Made by a program: the position numbers and the translations under genes. From contig JAVVFI010000309.1 in NCBI GenBank assembly GCA_032250555.1, positions 1 through 6,857 on the forward strand: a stretch of DNA of 6,857 nucleotides. The letters are read 5' to 3'. This DNA comes from NIOZ-UU13 sp032250555 (GTDB taxonomy: Bacteria; Planctomycetota; Phycisphaerae; Sedimentisphaerales; Anaerobacaceae). Below, piece by piece: positions 1 through 5,963 of the stretch; position 1 is the first letter of the stretch, and the number at the start of each line of letters is the position of its first letter. Below the pieces are notes generated by a model. That model saw nothing but the letters and a program-made list of their open reading frames with translations, did not search any database and was not told the origin of the DNA.

Positions 1-432
1 GGGCAGCGACAGCTCTATCACAAGATCGAGCTATCGGCCCTTGACCGCAGTCATTTTAAGCCTGGCCGGGAAATTCCTGTTTACAGGCTGGATGGCGTGA
101 CATTCGGTGTCCAGATGTGCCGAGAACTTATCTTTCCCGAGGCATGGCGATCTTTACAGAAGCAGGGTGCTCAGATTGTTTTTCATATCAATAACGCCCT
201 CAACGAGCATGACCGGATTTGGCGCAGCATTTCAATCGCACGGGCAGTGGAAAATGCCAATTTTGTTTGCAGTGTGAACAACGGGGCGTCTGGTCAGAAA
301 TTGTCGTCCCATGTTGTGTCTCCAAGCGGGGAGGTAATACTTGAAACAGAACCTTCACAAGAACAGACAATCTCAGTGGATGCAGATTTATCAGAGGTTA
401 TTGACGACTTAGCTAACCGAAAAGACTATTAG
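1..432 (+). CDS. Carbon-nitrogen hydrolase (nitrilase superfamily), 5'-truncated
   Basis: The frame is open from base 1 and ends at TAG 430-432, so 143 C-terminal residues are visible and the start lies outside the window. The internal GTG at 97 is not a credible start, because family motifs precede it. Nitrilase-superfamily enzymes hydrolyse amides, nitriles or carbamoyl groups with a Glu-Lys-Cys triad. The lysine block is visible as YHKIEL (Lys at visible residue 8). The nucleophile block is visible as GVQMCRELIFPEAWR (Cys at residue 40, codon 118-120). The family's later blocks are also present: 'IARAVENANFVCSVNN' near residues 78-93 and 'SPSGEVI' near 105-111. The first catalytic Glu would lie upstream of the window. 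The residue after Cys is Arg (C-R-E) instead of the common Tyr/Trp-Asp, which marks a sub-branch. The substrate cannot be told; N-carbamoylputrescine amidase-like or omega-amidase-like roles are possible. The protein is cytosolic as far as seen, with no terminator after the stop. Confidence 0.88.
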   Translation, partial: GQRQLYHKIELSALDRSHFKPGREIPVYRLDGVTFGVQMCRELIFPEAWRSLQKQGAQIVFHINNALNEHDRIWRSISIARAVENANFVCSVNNGASGQKLSSHVVSPSGEVILETEPSQEQTISVDADLSEVIDDLANRKDY

Positions 433-475
433 CGGTTTAACAATTCCATGGGGCAGAGGCCTAACGGTGCTTCTG

Positions 476-503
476 ATGACAATCGTCAGGGAACGAATAT
501 GAT
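476..503 (+). promoter_or_regulatory. Candidate upstream sigma70 promoter (P1) for the pilin-like gene
   Basis: ATGACA (476-481) matches the -35 consensus at five of six bases. A 16-bp spacer follows, then TATGAT (498-503), also five of six. Transcription would begin near 510 and run towards the pilin-like gene at 646. It lies upstream of a second, stronger-looking -10 at 583. The assignment rests on sequence match only. Confidence 0.35.
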
Positions 504-559
504 ATAGTATGAGTATGGACTTTGGGCAGGGTGGTTTTCTGAAAAAAAACGCGAAAAGG

Positions 560-588
560 TTGTTTTATTGCATGGGGAGTGTTATAAT
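560..588 (+). promoter_or_regulatory. Extended -10 promoter (P2) for the pilin-like gene
   Basis: A perfect TATAAT at 583-588 is preceded directly by TGT (580-582), giving an extended -10 (TGnTATAAT). A TTGTTT at 560-565 lies 17 bp upstream as a partial -35, matching the first three bases. An extended -10 normally tolerates a weak -35. Predicted start is near 595, which leaves a leader of about 50 nt. The pilin-like gene has a Shine-Dalgarno-like AGAAAGG at 631-637, 8 nt before its ATG. Confidence 0.6.
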
Positions 589-645
589 TACAGTAGATAA
601 ACATACCAGCCAAACCCATTATCTTGGAAGAGAAAGGCAAACGTT

Positions 646-1419
646 ATGTTTAGAAGCAATTCCAGGCGAAACGGCTTTACTCTAATCGAGCTTTTAGTGG
701 TGATCGCCATCATCGCGTTACTAATGGCAATTCTGATGCCTGCGATGCAGCGAGTAAAGAAACAGGCACAGACCGTTGCCTGCATGTCCAATATCAAACA
801 ATGGTCATACTGCTGGCATATGTATCTCGAGGATTCCGGGGGAATTTTTCCGAGCGGAGCCGGAGCATCGGGAGACTGGCCTGATAAATTAAGGCCGCTT
901 TACAGGGAACGCGGAGCATTGACGTTGTGCCCTTCAGCAAAGAAACCTTATTCCGATGGAGGTAAGGTTCCTTTCGGAGCCTGGCGATGGACAACGGAAG
1001 GTGGCGGCTGGACAAATTTCGAGGGCAAACCCGGTGAAGACTACGGCAGTTATGGTATGAATGAATGGCTTGGCGACCGACCCGACGATAACTTCTGGAG
1101 AAATCGTGAGCAAAAACAGGCAAGCAGCATTCCGCTGTTTATGGATTGTGTGGTCTGGGACACCTACTGTAATTACACTGACGTTCCGCCTGAGATTGAC
1201 GGGATTGTCCAAAACGAAATGCATTTAGTATGCATCAACAGACACAGCGGCGTTATCAATGCCGTTTTTCTTGATCTCAATGTGAGGAAGGTCGGCCTGA
1301 AGGAACTTTGGACGCTAAACTGGCATCGCAATTTTGATACTCAGGGCCCCTGGACCATAGCGGGCAGTGTTCAATCATCGGACTGGCCCGGGTGGATGAG
1401 AACTTTTAAGGACTACTGA
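646..1419 (+). CDS. Type IV pilin-like protein (prepilin N-terminal methylation motif, H-X9-D type)
   Basis: The 257-residue protein opens with a short basic leader (MFRSNSRRNG) and the prepilin peptidase site G10/F11-TLIE, with the usual Glu at position +5. One hydrophobic helix (residues 11-33) follows. After cleavage the helix would hold the protein in a pseudopilus or in the inner membrane. The C-terminal part is a globular exported domain with a 'GSYGMNEWLGD' block (134-144) and 'INRHSGVINAVFLDLNVRKVGLKELW' (197-222). There His200 and Asp210 are nine residues apart, as in the H-X9-DG prepilin-associated domain, but the usual Gly after Asp is Leu211. 'WHRNFDT' (226-232) is also typical of the planctomycete family. 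Several cysteines (46, 56, 95, 168, 175, 196) are present. These families are expanded to many paralogues in planctomycetes and their roles are mostly unknown. No secretion or pilus assembly gene is adjacent. The start is supported by AGAAAGG 8 nt upstream and by the leader motif itself. Confidence 0.9.
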   Translation: MFRSNSRRNGFTLIELLVVIAIIALLMAILMPAMQRVKKQAQTVACMSNIKQWSYCWHMYLEDSGGIFPSGAGASGDWPDKLRPLYRERGALTLCPSAKKPYSDGGKVPFGAWRWTTEGGGWTNFEGKPGEDYGSYGMNEWLGDRPDDNFWRNREQKQASSIPLFMDCVVWDTYCNYTDVPPEIDGIVQNEMHLVCINRHSGVINAVFLDLNVRKVGLKELWTLNWHRNFDTQGPWTIAGSVQSSDWPGWMRTFKDY

Positions 1420-1570
1420 AATAAGAAACTGTTTAGCCTTTCATGCCCCTGCGGATATCTCGCTTTTTCCTCTCCCTGATATGGAACGACCTGCGTCAAC
1501 ATATTTCTGTTATTATTTTTTGTCAATTAGATAGAGGCTTTTCGAGGCCTATTTCAAGGATTATGCTATT

Positions 1571-1598
1571 TTGTTTTATTTGAGTAATAGTTTATTAT
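1571..1598 (+). promoter_or_regulatory. Candidate promoter upstream of the structured intergenic region
   Basis: TTGTTT (1571-1576) is followed after 16 bp by TATTAT (1593-1598), five of six bases of the -10 consensus. The start would be near 1605. The ten bases 1571-1580 (TTGTTTTATT) are identical to 560-569 in the pilin-like gene's promoter, at nearly the same distance from the -10. A well-formed intrinsic terminator ends about 100 nt downstream, which suggests a short transcript. The DNA here is AT-rich, so chance matches are possible. Confidence 0.35.
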
Positions 1599-1707
1599 GC
1601 AGTTATCTGCGATGAGTGCTGAGAACATGGACGTTCACAGCCGTATATAACTTTGTTAAAGCTCCTGCTCTCATCTCAAGCCACTATACAGCAGGGGCTT
1701 TTTTTTA
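1599..1707 (+). ncRNA. Candidate small structured RNA or leader ending in an intrinsic terminator
   Basis: No convincing coding frame occurs here, but there is dense secondary structure downstream of a promoter-like element. Hairpin 1 is GCAG-ttat-CTGC (1599-1610). Hairpin 2 pairs GCTG (1618-1621) with CAGC (1638-1641) and GAAC (1623-1626) with GTTC (1633-1636), around an A-A mismatch and a six-base loop. Hairpin 3 is the terminator at 1658-1706. A competing pairing exists between 1611-1621 and 1665-1675 (nine of eleven bases). It would break both hairpin 2 and the terminator stem. I do not recognise a known RNA family. It could be a small trans-acting RNA, the attenuated leader of the lipoprotein gene at 2011, or merely the 3' region of the pilin-like transcript. 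It is an inference from structure, with no direct evidence of transcription. Confidence 0.35.
1658..1706 (+). terminator. Rho-independent terminator
   Basis: The 5' arm GCTCCTGCT (1661-1669) pairs with AGCAGGGGC (1690-1698) over nine bases with one G-T wobble. Three flanking A-T pairs can extend the stem (1658-1660 with 1699-1701). Eight T residues (1699-1706) follow directly. The loop is long, about 20 nt. It lies about 240 bp after the pilin-like stop codon, so it ends either that transcript or a separate short RNA starting near 1605. Confidence 0.7.
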
Positions 1708-1735
1708 TCGGTCAGCTATTGAACAAGCACCTATT

Positions 1736-1790
1736 GCGGGCTGAGTTGCCACAGATCTGTTCCTCCCTCAGCCCGCTCTTTCCTTTTTGT
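1736..1790 (+). terminator. Second strong hairpin with T-rich tail, possible tandem terminator
   Basis: GCGGGCTGAG (1736-1745) and CTCAGCCCGC (1767-1776) form a perfect ten-base, GC-rich inverted repeat. The loop itself contains the palindrome ACAGATCTGT (1751-1760). The downstream tail (1777-1790) is pyrimidine-rich, mostly T with a few C and one G, so termination in the + direction is plausible but less canonical than at 1658-1706. It may be a backup terminator or a domain of a longer structured RNA. Confidence 0.45.
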
Positions 1791-1812
1791 TCTGCCATAA
1801 AATCCATCGATC

Positions 1813-1838
1813 CTCAGATAACCTTCGGTTTGAGTTTT
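1813..1838 (+). other. Small hairpin followed by TTTT
   Basis: CTCA (1813-1816) pairs with TGAG (1831-1834). After a three-base bulge, AACC (1820-1823) pairs with GGTT (1827-1830) around a TTC loop. TTTT (1835-1838) follows. The structure is weak on its own but is the third successive hairpin with a T tail in this gap. Confidence 0.25.
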
Positions 1839-1841
1839 ACT

Positions 1842-1903
1842 ATTGCAGAGCAATACAACGCCTCTCATACGGATTCAAGCAGGACGTATATAGACAAATC
1901 CGT
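1842..1903. repeat. Two further short inverted repeats in the structured gap
   Basis: ATTGC-aga-GCAAT (1842-1854) is a perfect five-base stem. ACGGATT (1869-1875) and AATCCGT (1897-1903) form a perfect seven-base inverted repeat around 21 nt, followed by TTTA and then a T8 run at 1915-1922. Both may be RNA structure, or chance in AT-rich DNA. From here to the lipoprotein ribosome binding site I see no further recognisable element. Confidence 0.3.
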
Positions 1904-1998
1904 TTTATAGGACATTTTTTTTCAGCAATCGGTCTTTAAGAAGCGGTCATTTCCTTACATTAAGTCGCTGTCTGAATATGCCGATGGAGGGTGTTGAT

Positions 1999-2004
1999 AA
2001 GGTG
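1999..2004 (+). promoter_or_regulatory. Ribosome binding site supporting the lipoprotein start at 2011
   Basis: AAGGTG, one base from AAGGAG, lies six bases before the ATG at 2011. The in-frame ATG at 1978 has no such site. The later in-frame ATG at 2113 has only GGAG (2099-2102) ten bases upstream. This favours 2011, although the lipoprotein signal itself begins at 2113. Confidence 0.5.
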
Positions 2005-2010
2005 TATATT

Positions 2011-2760
2011 ATGGCTTACGAAGAAAAACTTAAAATTCCGGAAAATCACCAAAAGACAACATCCGAAGCGTCTCGGGAAGCACCGTCACAAGGGGCCTGG
2101 AGCAAATTGAAAATGCCAATTATAACCTTCCTGCTTTGTGGTTTCGTGTTCCAAACCGGTTGTGCTACGATTATGATCGGGTCATACCAGGATATTCCTG
2201 TCACGTCGGAGCCATCGGGCATCGAAGTCAGGTGCAGTACGGGGGCGACTGTTACTACACCCGGAAGTTTTAAGTTGGTCCGCAATAAGGACTACACTTT
2301 GTCTGCTGAGTATTCAGATTGTGAGCCTCAACAAAGGGAACTTAAACATAAACTGCAAGGTGCTTTTTGGACCTACACTTTAATCTGGGGTGCTACAAGC
2401 GGGGCTGTGGATCTTGCTACAGGGGCTTCTGATGAATTAGTTCCCAAAACCATCCACTTCGATTTCACGAGCGAAGGTCAGGCGGCAGCAAGTCGTCAAA
2501 ATTCATACCTGGAGTCAAATCCTGAGGTATCCAAAGAAGTTCGCTTTGCGATTTTGAATGGACTGGCCAAAAAAGGAATGACGAAGGAAGAATTGACGGC
2601 AAGCCTTGGTACGCCGGACCTGATGGACCAGGAAGGAGAATTCGAGGTTTTTGTTTATAATGAACCAAAAGCTCAACGTTACTATTTGCAGGACGGGATT
2701 CTGAAAGGGACTGTTTTCCGTAAGAAGAATCAGCAGAAGTGGTCCAGGTTAACACCTTAG
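2011..2760 (+). CDS. Putative lipoprotein with PEGA-like and BamE-like parts
   Basis: The protein has 249 residues from ATG 2011, ending at TAG 2758-2760. Residues 35-51 (MPIITFLLCGFVFQTGC) form a compact lipoprotein signal with Cys51 as the lipid-attachment residue. The mature protein begins CATIMIGSYQDIPVTSEPSGIEVRC. This resembles the widespread 'GCATI...G..Q.v.i.S.P.Ga.V' lipoproteins with a PEGA-type beta domain (about 60-115). A hydrophobic segment follows (about 119-138, with VDLATGA), usual in that group. The C-terminal part (about 172-235, with AILNGLAKKGMTKEELTASLGTPD) resembles the BamE/SmpA fold's 'G-M-x-x-x-x-V/L...LG-x-P' pattern. It should sit in a membrane facing the periplasm; a structural or envelope-assembly role is inferred. 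The 34 hydrophilic residues before the signal are unusual. ATG 2113 would give a normal lipoprotein of 215 residues and is a serious alternative; ATG 1978 lacks a ribosome binding site. The gene is convergent with the permease gene. Confidence 0.8.
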   Translation: MAYEEKLKIPENHQKTTSEASREAPSQGAWSKLKMPIITFLLCGFVFQTGCATIMIGSYQDIPVTSEPSGIEVRCSTGATVTTPGSFKLVRNKDYTLSAEYSDCEPQQRELKHKLQGAFWTYTLIWGATSGAVDLATGASDELVPKTIHFDFTSEGQAAASRQNSYLESNPEVSKEVRFAILNGLAKKGMTKEELTASLGTPDLMDQEGEFEVFVYNEPKAQRYYLQDGILKGTVFRKKNQQKWSRLTP

Positions 2761-2821
2761 GTTATCCCAGAGCGCGATATCAGTCATAACCGAAAGGCCG
2801 AGTAATTCACCCTATAAAGGT

Positions 2822-4129
2822 TTATTCATGCCGCAGCGATTCAATCGGGTCCATATTTGCGGCACGATAGGCAGGATATAAGCCAAAGATTACACCTATC
2901 AATCCACTGATTCCAAATGCCAACACCATAGAACTACCCGTAATGACTGTAGGCATTTTACCAAAATGAGTTACCAACAATGGCAGAAGAGTACCCAAGG
3001 CAATCCCCATAATGCCTCCGGATAATGTTAAGATTAAAGTTTCAGAGAGGAATTGAATGACAATGTCACGCTTCTTTGCGCCGAGTGCACGACGGATACC
3101 AATCTCACGAGTTCGTTCACTCACGGTGGCGAGCATTATGTTCATGATTCCGATACCCCCAACCAGAAGTGAAATCGCCGCGATTGAGCCGAGTACAATG
3201 CTGAAAATACGCTGGGTTTGTTTTGCCTGTCGCAACAGCTCCAGCGGCACAACTATACGGTAATCCTTCTTATCTTCGTGAATACGTGCCAGCAAAGTAT
3301 CCAAAATATCATGCATCGGTAAGACCTGGTCGGTTGATTTAACCTGCACGGTGATCTTTTGGAGCTGTACTTTTTCTATAGTCTGGTTGCCTCCGCTAAA
3401 GGTGGCGGTCAACTCGGTGAATCGGGACTTGGCGGTTGACAAAGGCAAATATACGGTACCCGCAGCCCCGCTGTCGGAATCCGTTGCCGCCGATATATCA
3501 TTGCCAAAACCATTCCGCTTATCTCCAAGCGGCGGCGCCCCGGCCACCCCTACAACGCGGTAACAATTGCCCTGTATCTGTATATCTTTACCAATTGGGT
3601 CCTTAAATCCGAACAGACTTCTCACGAGCTGCTCATCGACCACGCATACACTTCGCTGCTGATGCAGGTCAATGCTGCTCAAGAACCGTCCACGAAGTAT
3701 GTGGACAGGTGAAATCTCAGTAAACCAGGGAATAGAACCTACAATTTTTATCGCCATCTTGCGACGAAGATATCGTGCTTCCTGGTCTATCTCGCGAATT
3801 GGAACAACGACCTCGACATCGTGGAGGGTATTTCGAATCGACTCGGCATCCTTATAGGTCAAGCCGTAGATAAGCATTTCATCTCCCTGGCCGGAGTCGG
3901 CTTGCTCATTGGGCGGCTCGACGGTTTCAACAATCAAATTTGTGCTGCCAAGCCGCGCTATCATCGCCTGTGCCTCCTGGCTGGCCCCTTCGCCTATAGC
4001 GAGCATAGCAATCACAGAGCAAACGCCAAAAATTATACCCAGCATAGTCAGGACAGATCGGAGCCTATGCATCCATAAGCTCTTGAAGCCTAACTTAGCC
4101 GTTCTTTTAATTCTAACAAATCTCAACAT
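2822..4129 (-). CDS. ABC transporter permease, MacB/FtsX type
   Basis: This 435-residue protein has the four-helix FtsX-type layout. Helix 1 is at about 24-44 (SVLTMLGIIFGVCSVIAMLAI). A large periplasmic MacB core domain follows (about 48-300, with GSTNLIVE and 'LRGRFLSSIDLHQQRSVCVVDE'). Three more helices lie at about 309-336, 356-388 and 400-420. The family blocks ERTREIGIRRALGA (338-351) and PAYRAANMDPIESLRHE (419-435, the C-terminus) are intact. MacB-type permeases do not form a classical channel. They transmit ATP-driven movement to a periplasmic adaptor and outer-membrane exit duct. No ATPase domain is fused, unlike in E. coli MacB, and none is encoded next to it. The gene starts just after the adaptor's stop codon, so the two are surely co-transcribed. 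ATG at 4129 is chosen. TTG at 4135 gives two more residues and is nearer to the GGAGAAG at 4156-4150, so it is an equal alternative. Substrate is unknown (lipoproteins, peptides or drugs are all handled by the family). Confidence 0.92.
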   Translation of the reverse strand: MLRFVRIKRTAKLGFKSLWMHRLRSVLTMLGIIFGVCSVIAMLAIGEGASQEAQAMIARLGSTNLIVETVEPPNEQADSGQGDEMLIYGLTYKDAESIRNTLHDVEVVVPIREIDQEARYLRRKMAIKIVGSIPWFTEISPVHILRGRFLSSIDLHQQRSVCVVDEQLVRSLFGFKDPIGKDIQIQGNCYRVVGVAGAPPLGDKRNGFGNDISAATDSDSGAAGTVYLPLSTAKSRFTELTATFSGGNQTIEKVQLQKITVQVKSTDQVLPMHDILDTLLARIHEDKKDYRIVVPLELLRQAKQTQRIFSIVLGSIAAISLLVGGIGIMNIMLATVSERTREIGIRRALGAKKRDIVIQFLSETLILTLSGGIMGIALGTLLPLLVTHFGKMPTVITGSSMVLAFGISGLIGVIFGLYPAYRAANMDPIESLRHE

Positions 4130-4138
4130 AATCAACGT

Positions 4139-5824
4139 TTATGGTTTTTCTTCTCCATCCAAATTGGTTTCCTTTTTAGTTTCTTCTTTTGCATCCTTTT
4201 TTGTTTCCGATGCCGTCCATCTCGGAGGATTAAGCAGCACTTTCTCTCCCTGGGTCAAACCACTTTTTATTTCGACAAAATCATCGTTAAACAATCCAGT
4301 TACAACCTCACGTTTCTCCTCACGGCCGCCTACCTTAACATAGCACAGTTCTTTTTCTTCAACCGTGACGACCGATTGTATAGGGACATACAGAACGTCA
4401 TTCAGCTCATCGATAAGAATTTCAACTTTCCCCGACATACCGGTCTTGATAGAACCGTGCGTTCCGTCAATACTCACATCCGTCGGGTAAACTTTAAGGT
4501 CCGGATTCAGGAATCGCTGCGGTTCAGCTAACGGTGCTTTTTTCAGCACCTCGCCGGTAAAAGTCTCATCTGAAAATGCCGCAATGCTTATCTTGGCCTT
4601 TTGACCCACTTGAATTCTATCAATCCAGTTTTCGTGAACCTTGATCTCTACTTTCATTTTGGACGCATCAGGTATCGTAATAATCTTATAGCCTTCGGGT
4701 ACATCCGCTCCCTGTTCAATTTTTACCCTGCTCCACTGCTGCGTGCTCGACCAGTAAACCACCTGGCCCACGGCGGGGGCCTTAATCACACAGGCTTCAA
4801 TCTGTTCGTTAAGTTTTTCCAGTCGCTCCGTTTGCATTTCGAACCTGGCTTTAGCGCTCGTAAGCTTCGCCCTTGCCTGGGCCAGTTGCGCCCGGGCCCG
4901 TGCCTCTGTTCGCTCTAATTCCAGCTTAGCCTCATAATAGTCACTCAGAAATGTCCGGGCTTGCTTGGGGAAATCATAAAGCCTGAACAATTGTAAATCT
5001 TTCAAAGCCGCTTTCTCCTGTATTGTGTACCTGTCAACGTCCAGCTTGGCACTTTTCAAATCAAGCTCTGACGCGTAATTCGCATCATAAAGCTTTTGGG
5101 TCCCTTTTAATATATCAACAGCTTTTTCCAAACCTCCCTGAGCAAGAAGAATAGCATCGTTTAACGTATCGATACGCTTCGAGGCCTCGCCGCCTAAACT
5201 GTTGGGCTCGTCAATCAGCGATGTCAGATCAGGAGTGACATTGGGATCTCTGACGATTTTATCGACTACTTCCTTTGCAATGTCCTCTCCCAGATACTTA
5301 TGAAAGTCCATCAGAGCAAATTCCACCTTCAACTGTGCTGCGGTAATATCACTTTCATTTTGTTTTTTCTGAATAAGAAACGACTCGTTGGCATCGGATA
5401 AGCTTGCCTCGGCGGTGGCAAGCTCAATTGATTTTTGTGACAATTGTTCCTCCAACTTCGAAGAATCCAGCTTCACAAGCACTTTGCCGTCATTTACATC
5501 TTCGGGGGTTATATTAGTACCTTCAGGCACAATGCTGACTATAGTCGCATGCCCTTCCACCTTGGACTTAATATCTACCGAGTCAACCGCCTTGATGTCC
5601 CCGCTTTCAGTAACGCTGATAGTCAAACCACCGCGTTCTACCGTAAAGAGCCCGGTTCCCGTTTTCGAATTATCAGAGCCGCCAGCCTTTGGCCGTAAAA
5701 AACCGAACGCACCTACAGCAATAACTGCAGTAGCGGAAATAAGTATGATAAGAGATCGTCTTGCTAATCCCGAATTGCCAGCTATTTTATCAGCCGGCCT
5801 TTTTATGTTCTTTACTTTAATCAT
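4139..5824 (-). CDS. Periplasmic adaptor (HlyD/MacA family) of an ABC exporter
   Basis: The 561-residue membrane-fusion protein bridges the inner-membrane permease and an outer-membrane duct. A basic N-terminus and one membrane helix (about 24-42) anchor it. The first half of the lipoyl-like domain is at about 75-120. It is followed by a very long helical hairpin (about 122-345, rich in Ala, Leu, Glu, Lys). The second lipoyl half is 'IKAPAVGQVVYWSS' (347-360). The beta-barrel follows (about 386-470, with KVHENWIDRIQVGQKA and LNPDLKVYPTDV), then the membrane-proximal domain (about 471-533, with VLYVPIQSVV and GLTQGEKVLLNPP). The tail (537-561) is highly charged, rich in Lys and Glu. E. coli MacA has about 370 residues; most of the extra length is in the hairpin. 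A non-helical break at about 192-214 (DPNVTPDL, DEPNSLGG) may split it. GAGG (5836-5833) lies eight bases before the ATG. The permease gene follows nine bases after the stop. The transported substrate is not known. Confidence 0.92.
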   Translation of the reverse strand: MIKVKNIKRPADKIAGNSGLARRSLIILISATAVIAVGAFGFLRPKAGGSDNSKTGTGLFTVERGGLTISVTESGDIKAVDSVDIKSKVEGHATIVSIVPEGTNITPEDVNDGKVLVKLDSSKLEEQLSQKSIELATAEASLSDANESFLIQKKQNESDITAAQLKVEFALMDFHKYLGEDIAKEVVDKIVRDPNVTPDLTSLIDEPNSLGGEASKRIDTLNDAILLAQGGLEKAVDILKGTQKLYDANYASELDLKSAKLDVDRYTIQEKAALKDLQLFRLYDFPKQARTFLSDYYEAKLELERTEARARAQLAQARAKLTSAKARFEMQTERLEKLNEQIEACVIKAPAVGQVVYWSSTQQWSRVKIEQGADVPEGYKIITIPDASKMKVEIKVHENWIDRIQVGQKAKISIAAFSDETFTGEVLKKAPLAEPQRFLNPDLKVYPTDVSIDGTHGSIKTGMSGKVEILIDELNDVLYVPIQSVVTVEEKELCYVKVGGREEKREVVTGLFNDDFVEIKSGLTQGEKVLLNPPRWTASETKKDAKEETKKETNLDGEEKP

Positions 5825-5935
5825 ATTTTCTGCCTCGATTGCATTTAATGTTATTGCTCCCCCATTCCGTCAGGTATGACCTGGAAGATGCTATTGCCCT
5901 GAAAACCATAGTTGTTCCTATTTTGCCTATGACTT

Positions 5936-5963
5936 ATTATAAAGTAATTTTAAAAAAGATAAA
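5936..5963 (-). promoter_or_regulatory. Candidate promoter for the adaptor-permease operon
   Basis: On the minus strand a perfect TATAAT lies at 5941-5936. The best -35 candidate, TTTATC (5963-5958, 16-bp spacing), is poor, matching three of six bases. The DNA around and upstream is very A/T-rich, which could help polymerase binding. Transcription would start near 5929 and give a leader of about 105 nt before the adaptor ATG at 5824. Confidence 0.4.

Noticed and set aside
471..490. Short inverted repeat around TGAC-aatc-GTCA after the amidase gene
   Set aside because: Four-base arms and no T tract; too weak for a terminator, and it overlaps a better promoter candidate.
1653..1910. 85-codon + frame starting at TTG inside the intergenic region
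   Set aside because: It begins with a rare start without a ribosome binding site, runs straight through the intrinsic terminator and the ten-base hairpin, and shows no family features.
3909..4343. 144-codon + frame opposite the permease-adaptor junction
   Set aside because: It covers the junction of two well-supported minus-strand genes and has no family features.
5388..5879. 163-codon + frame opposite the adaptor's 5' end
   Set aside because: It is the antisense shadow of the adaptor's N-terminal coding region, and the low-complexity Ser/Pro/Thr composition is explained by that.
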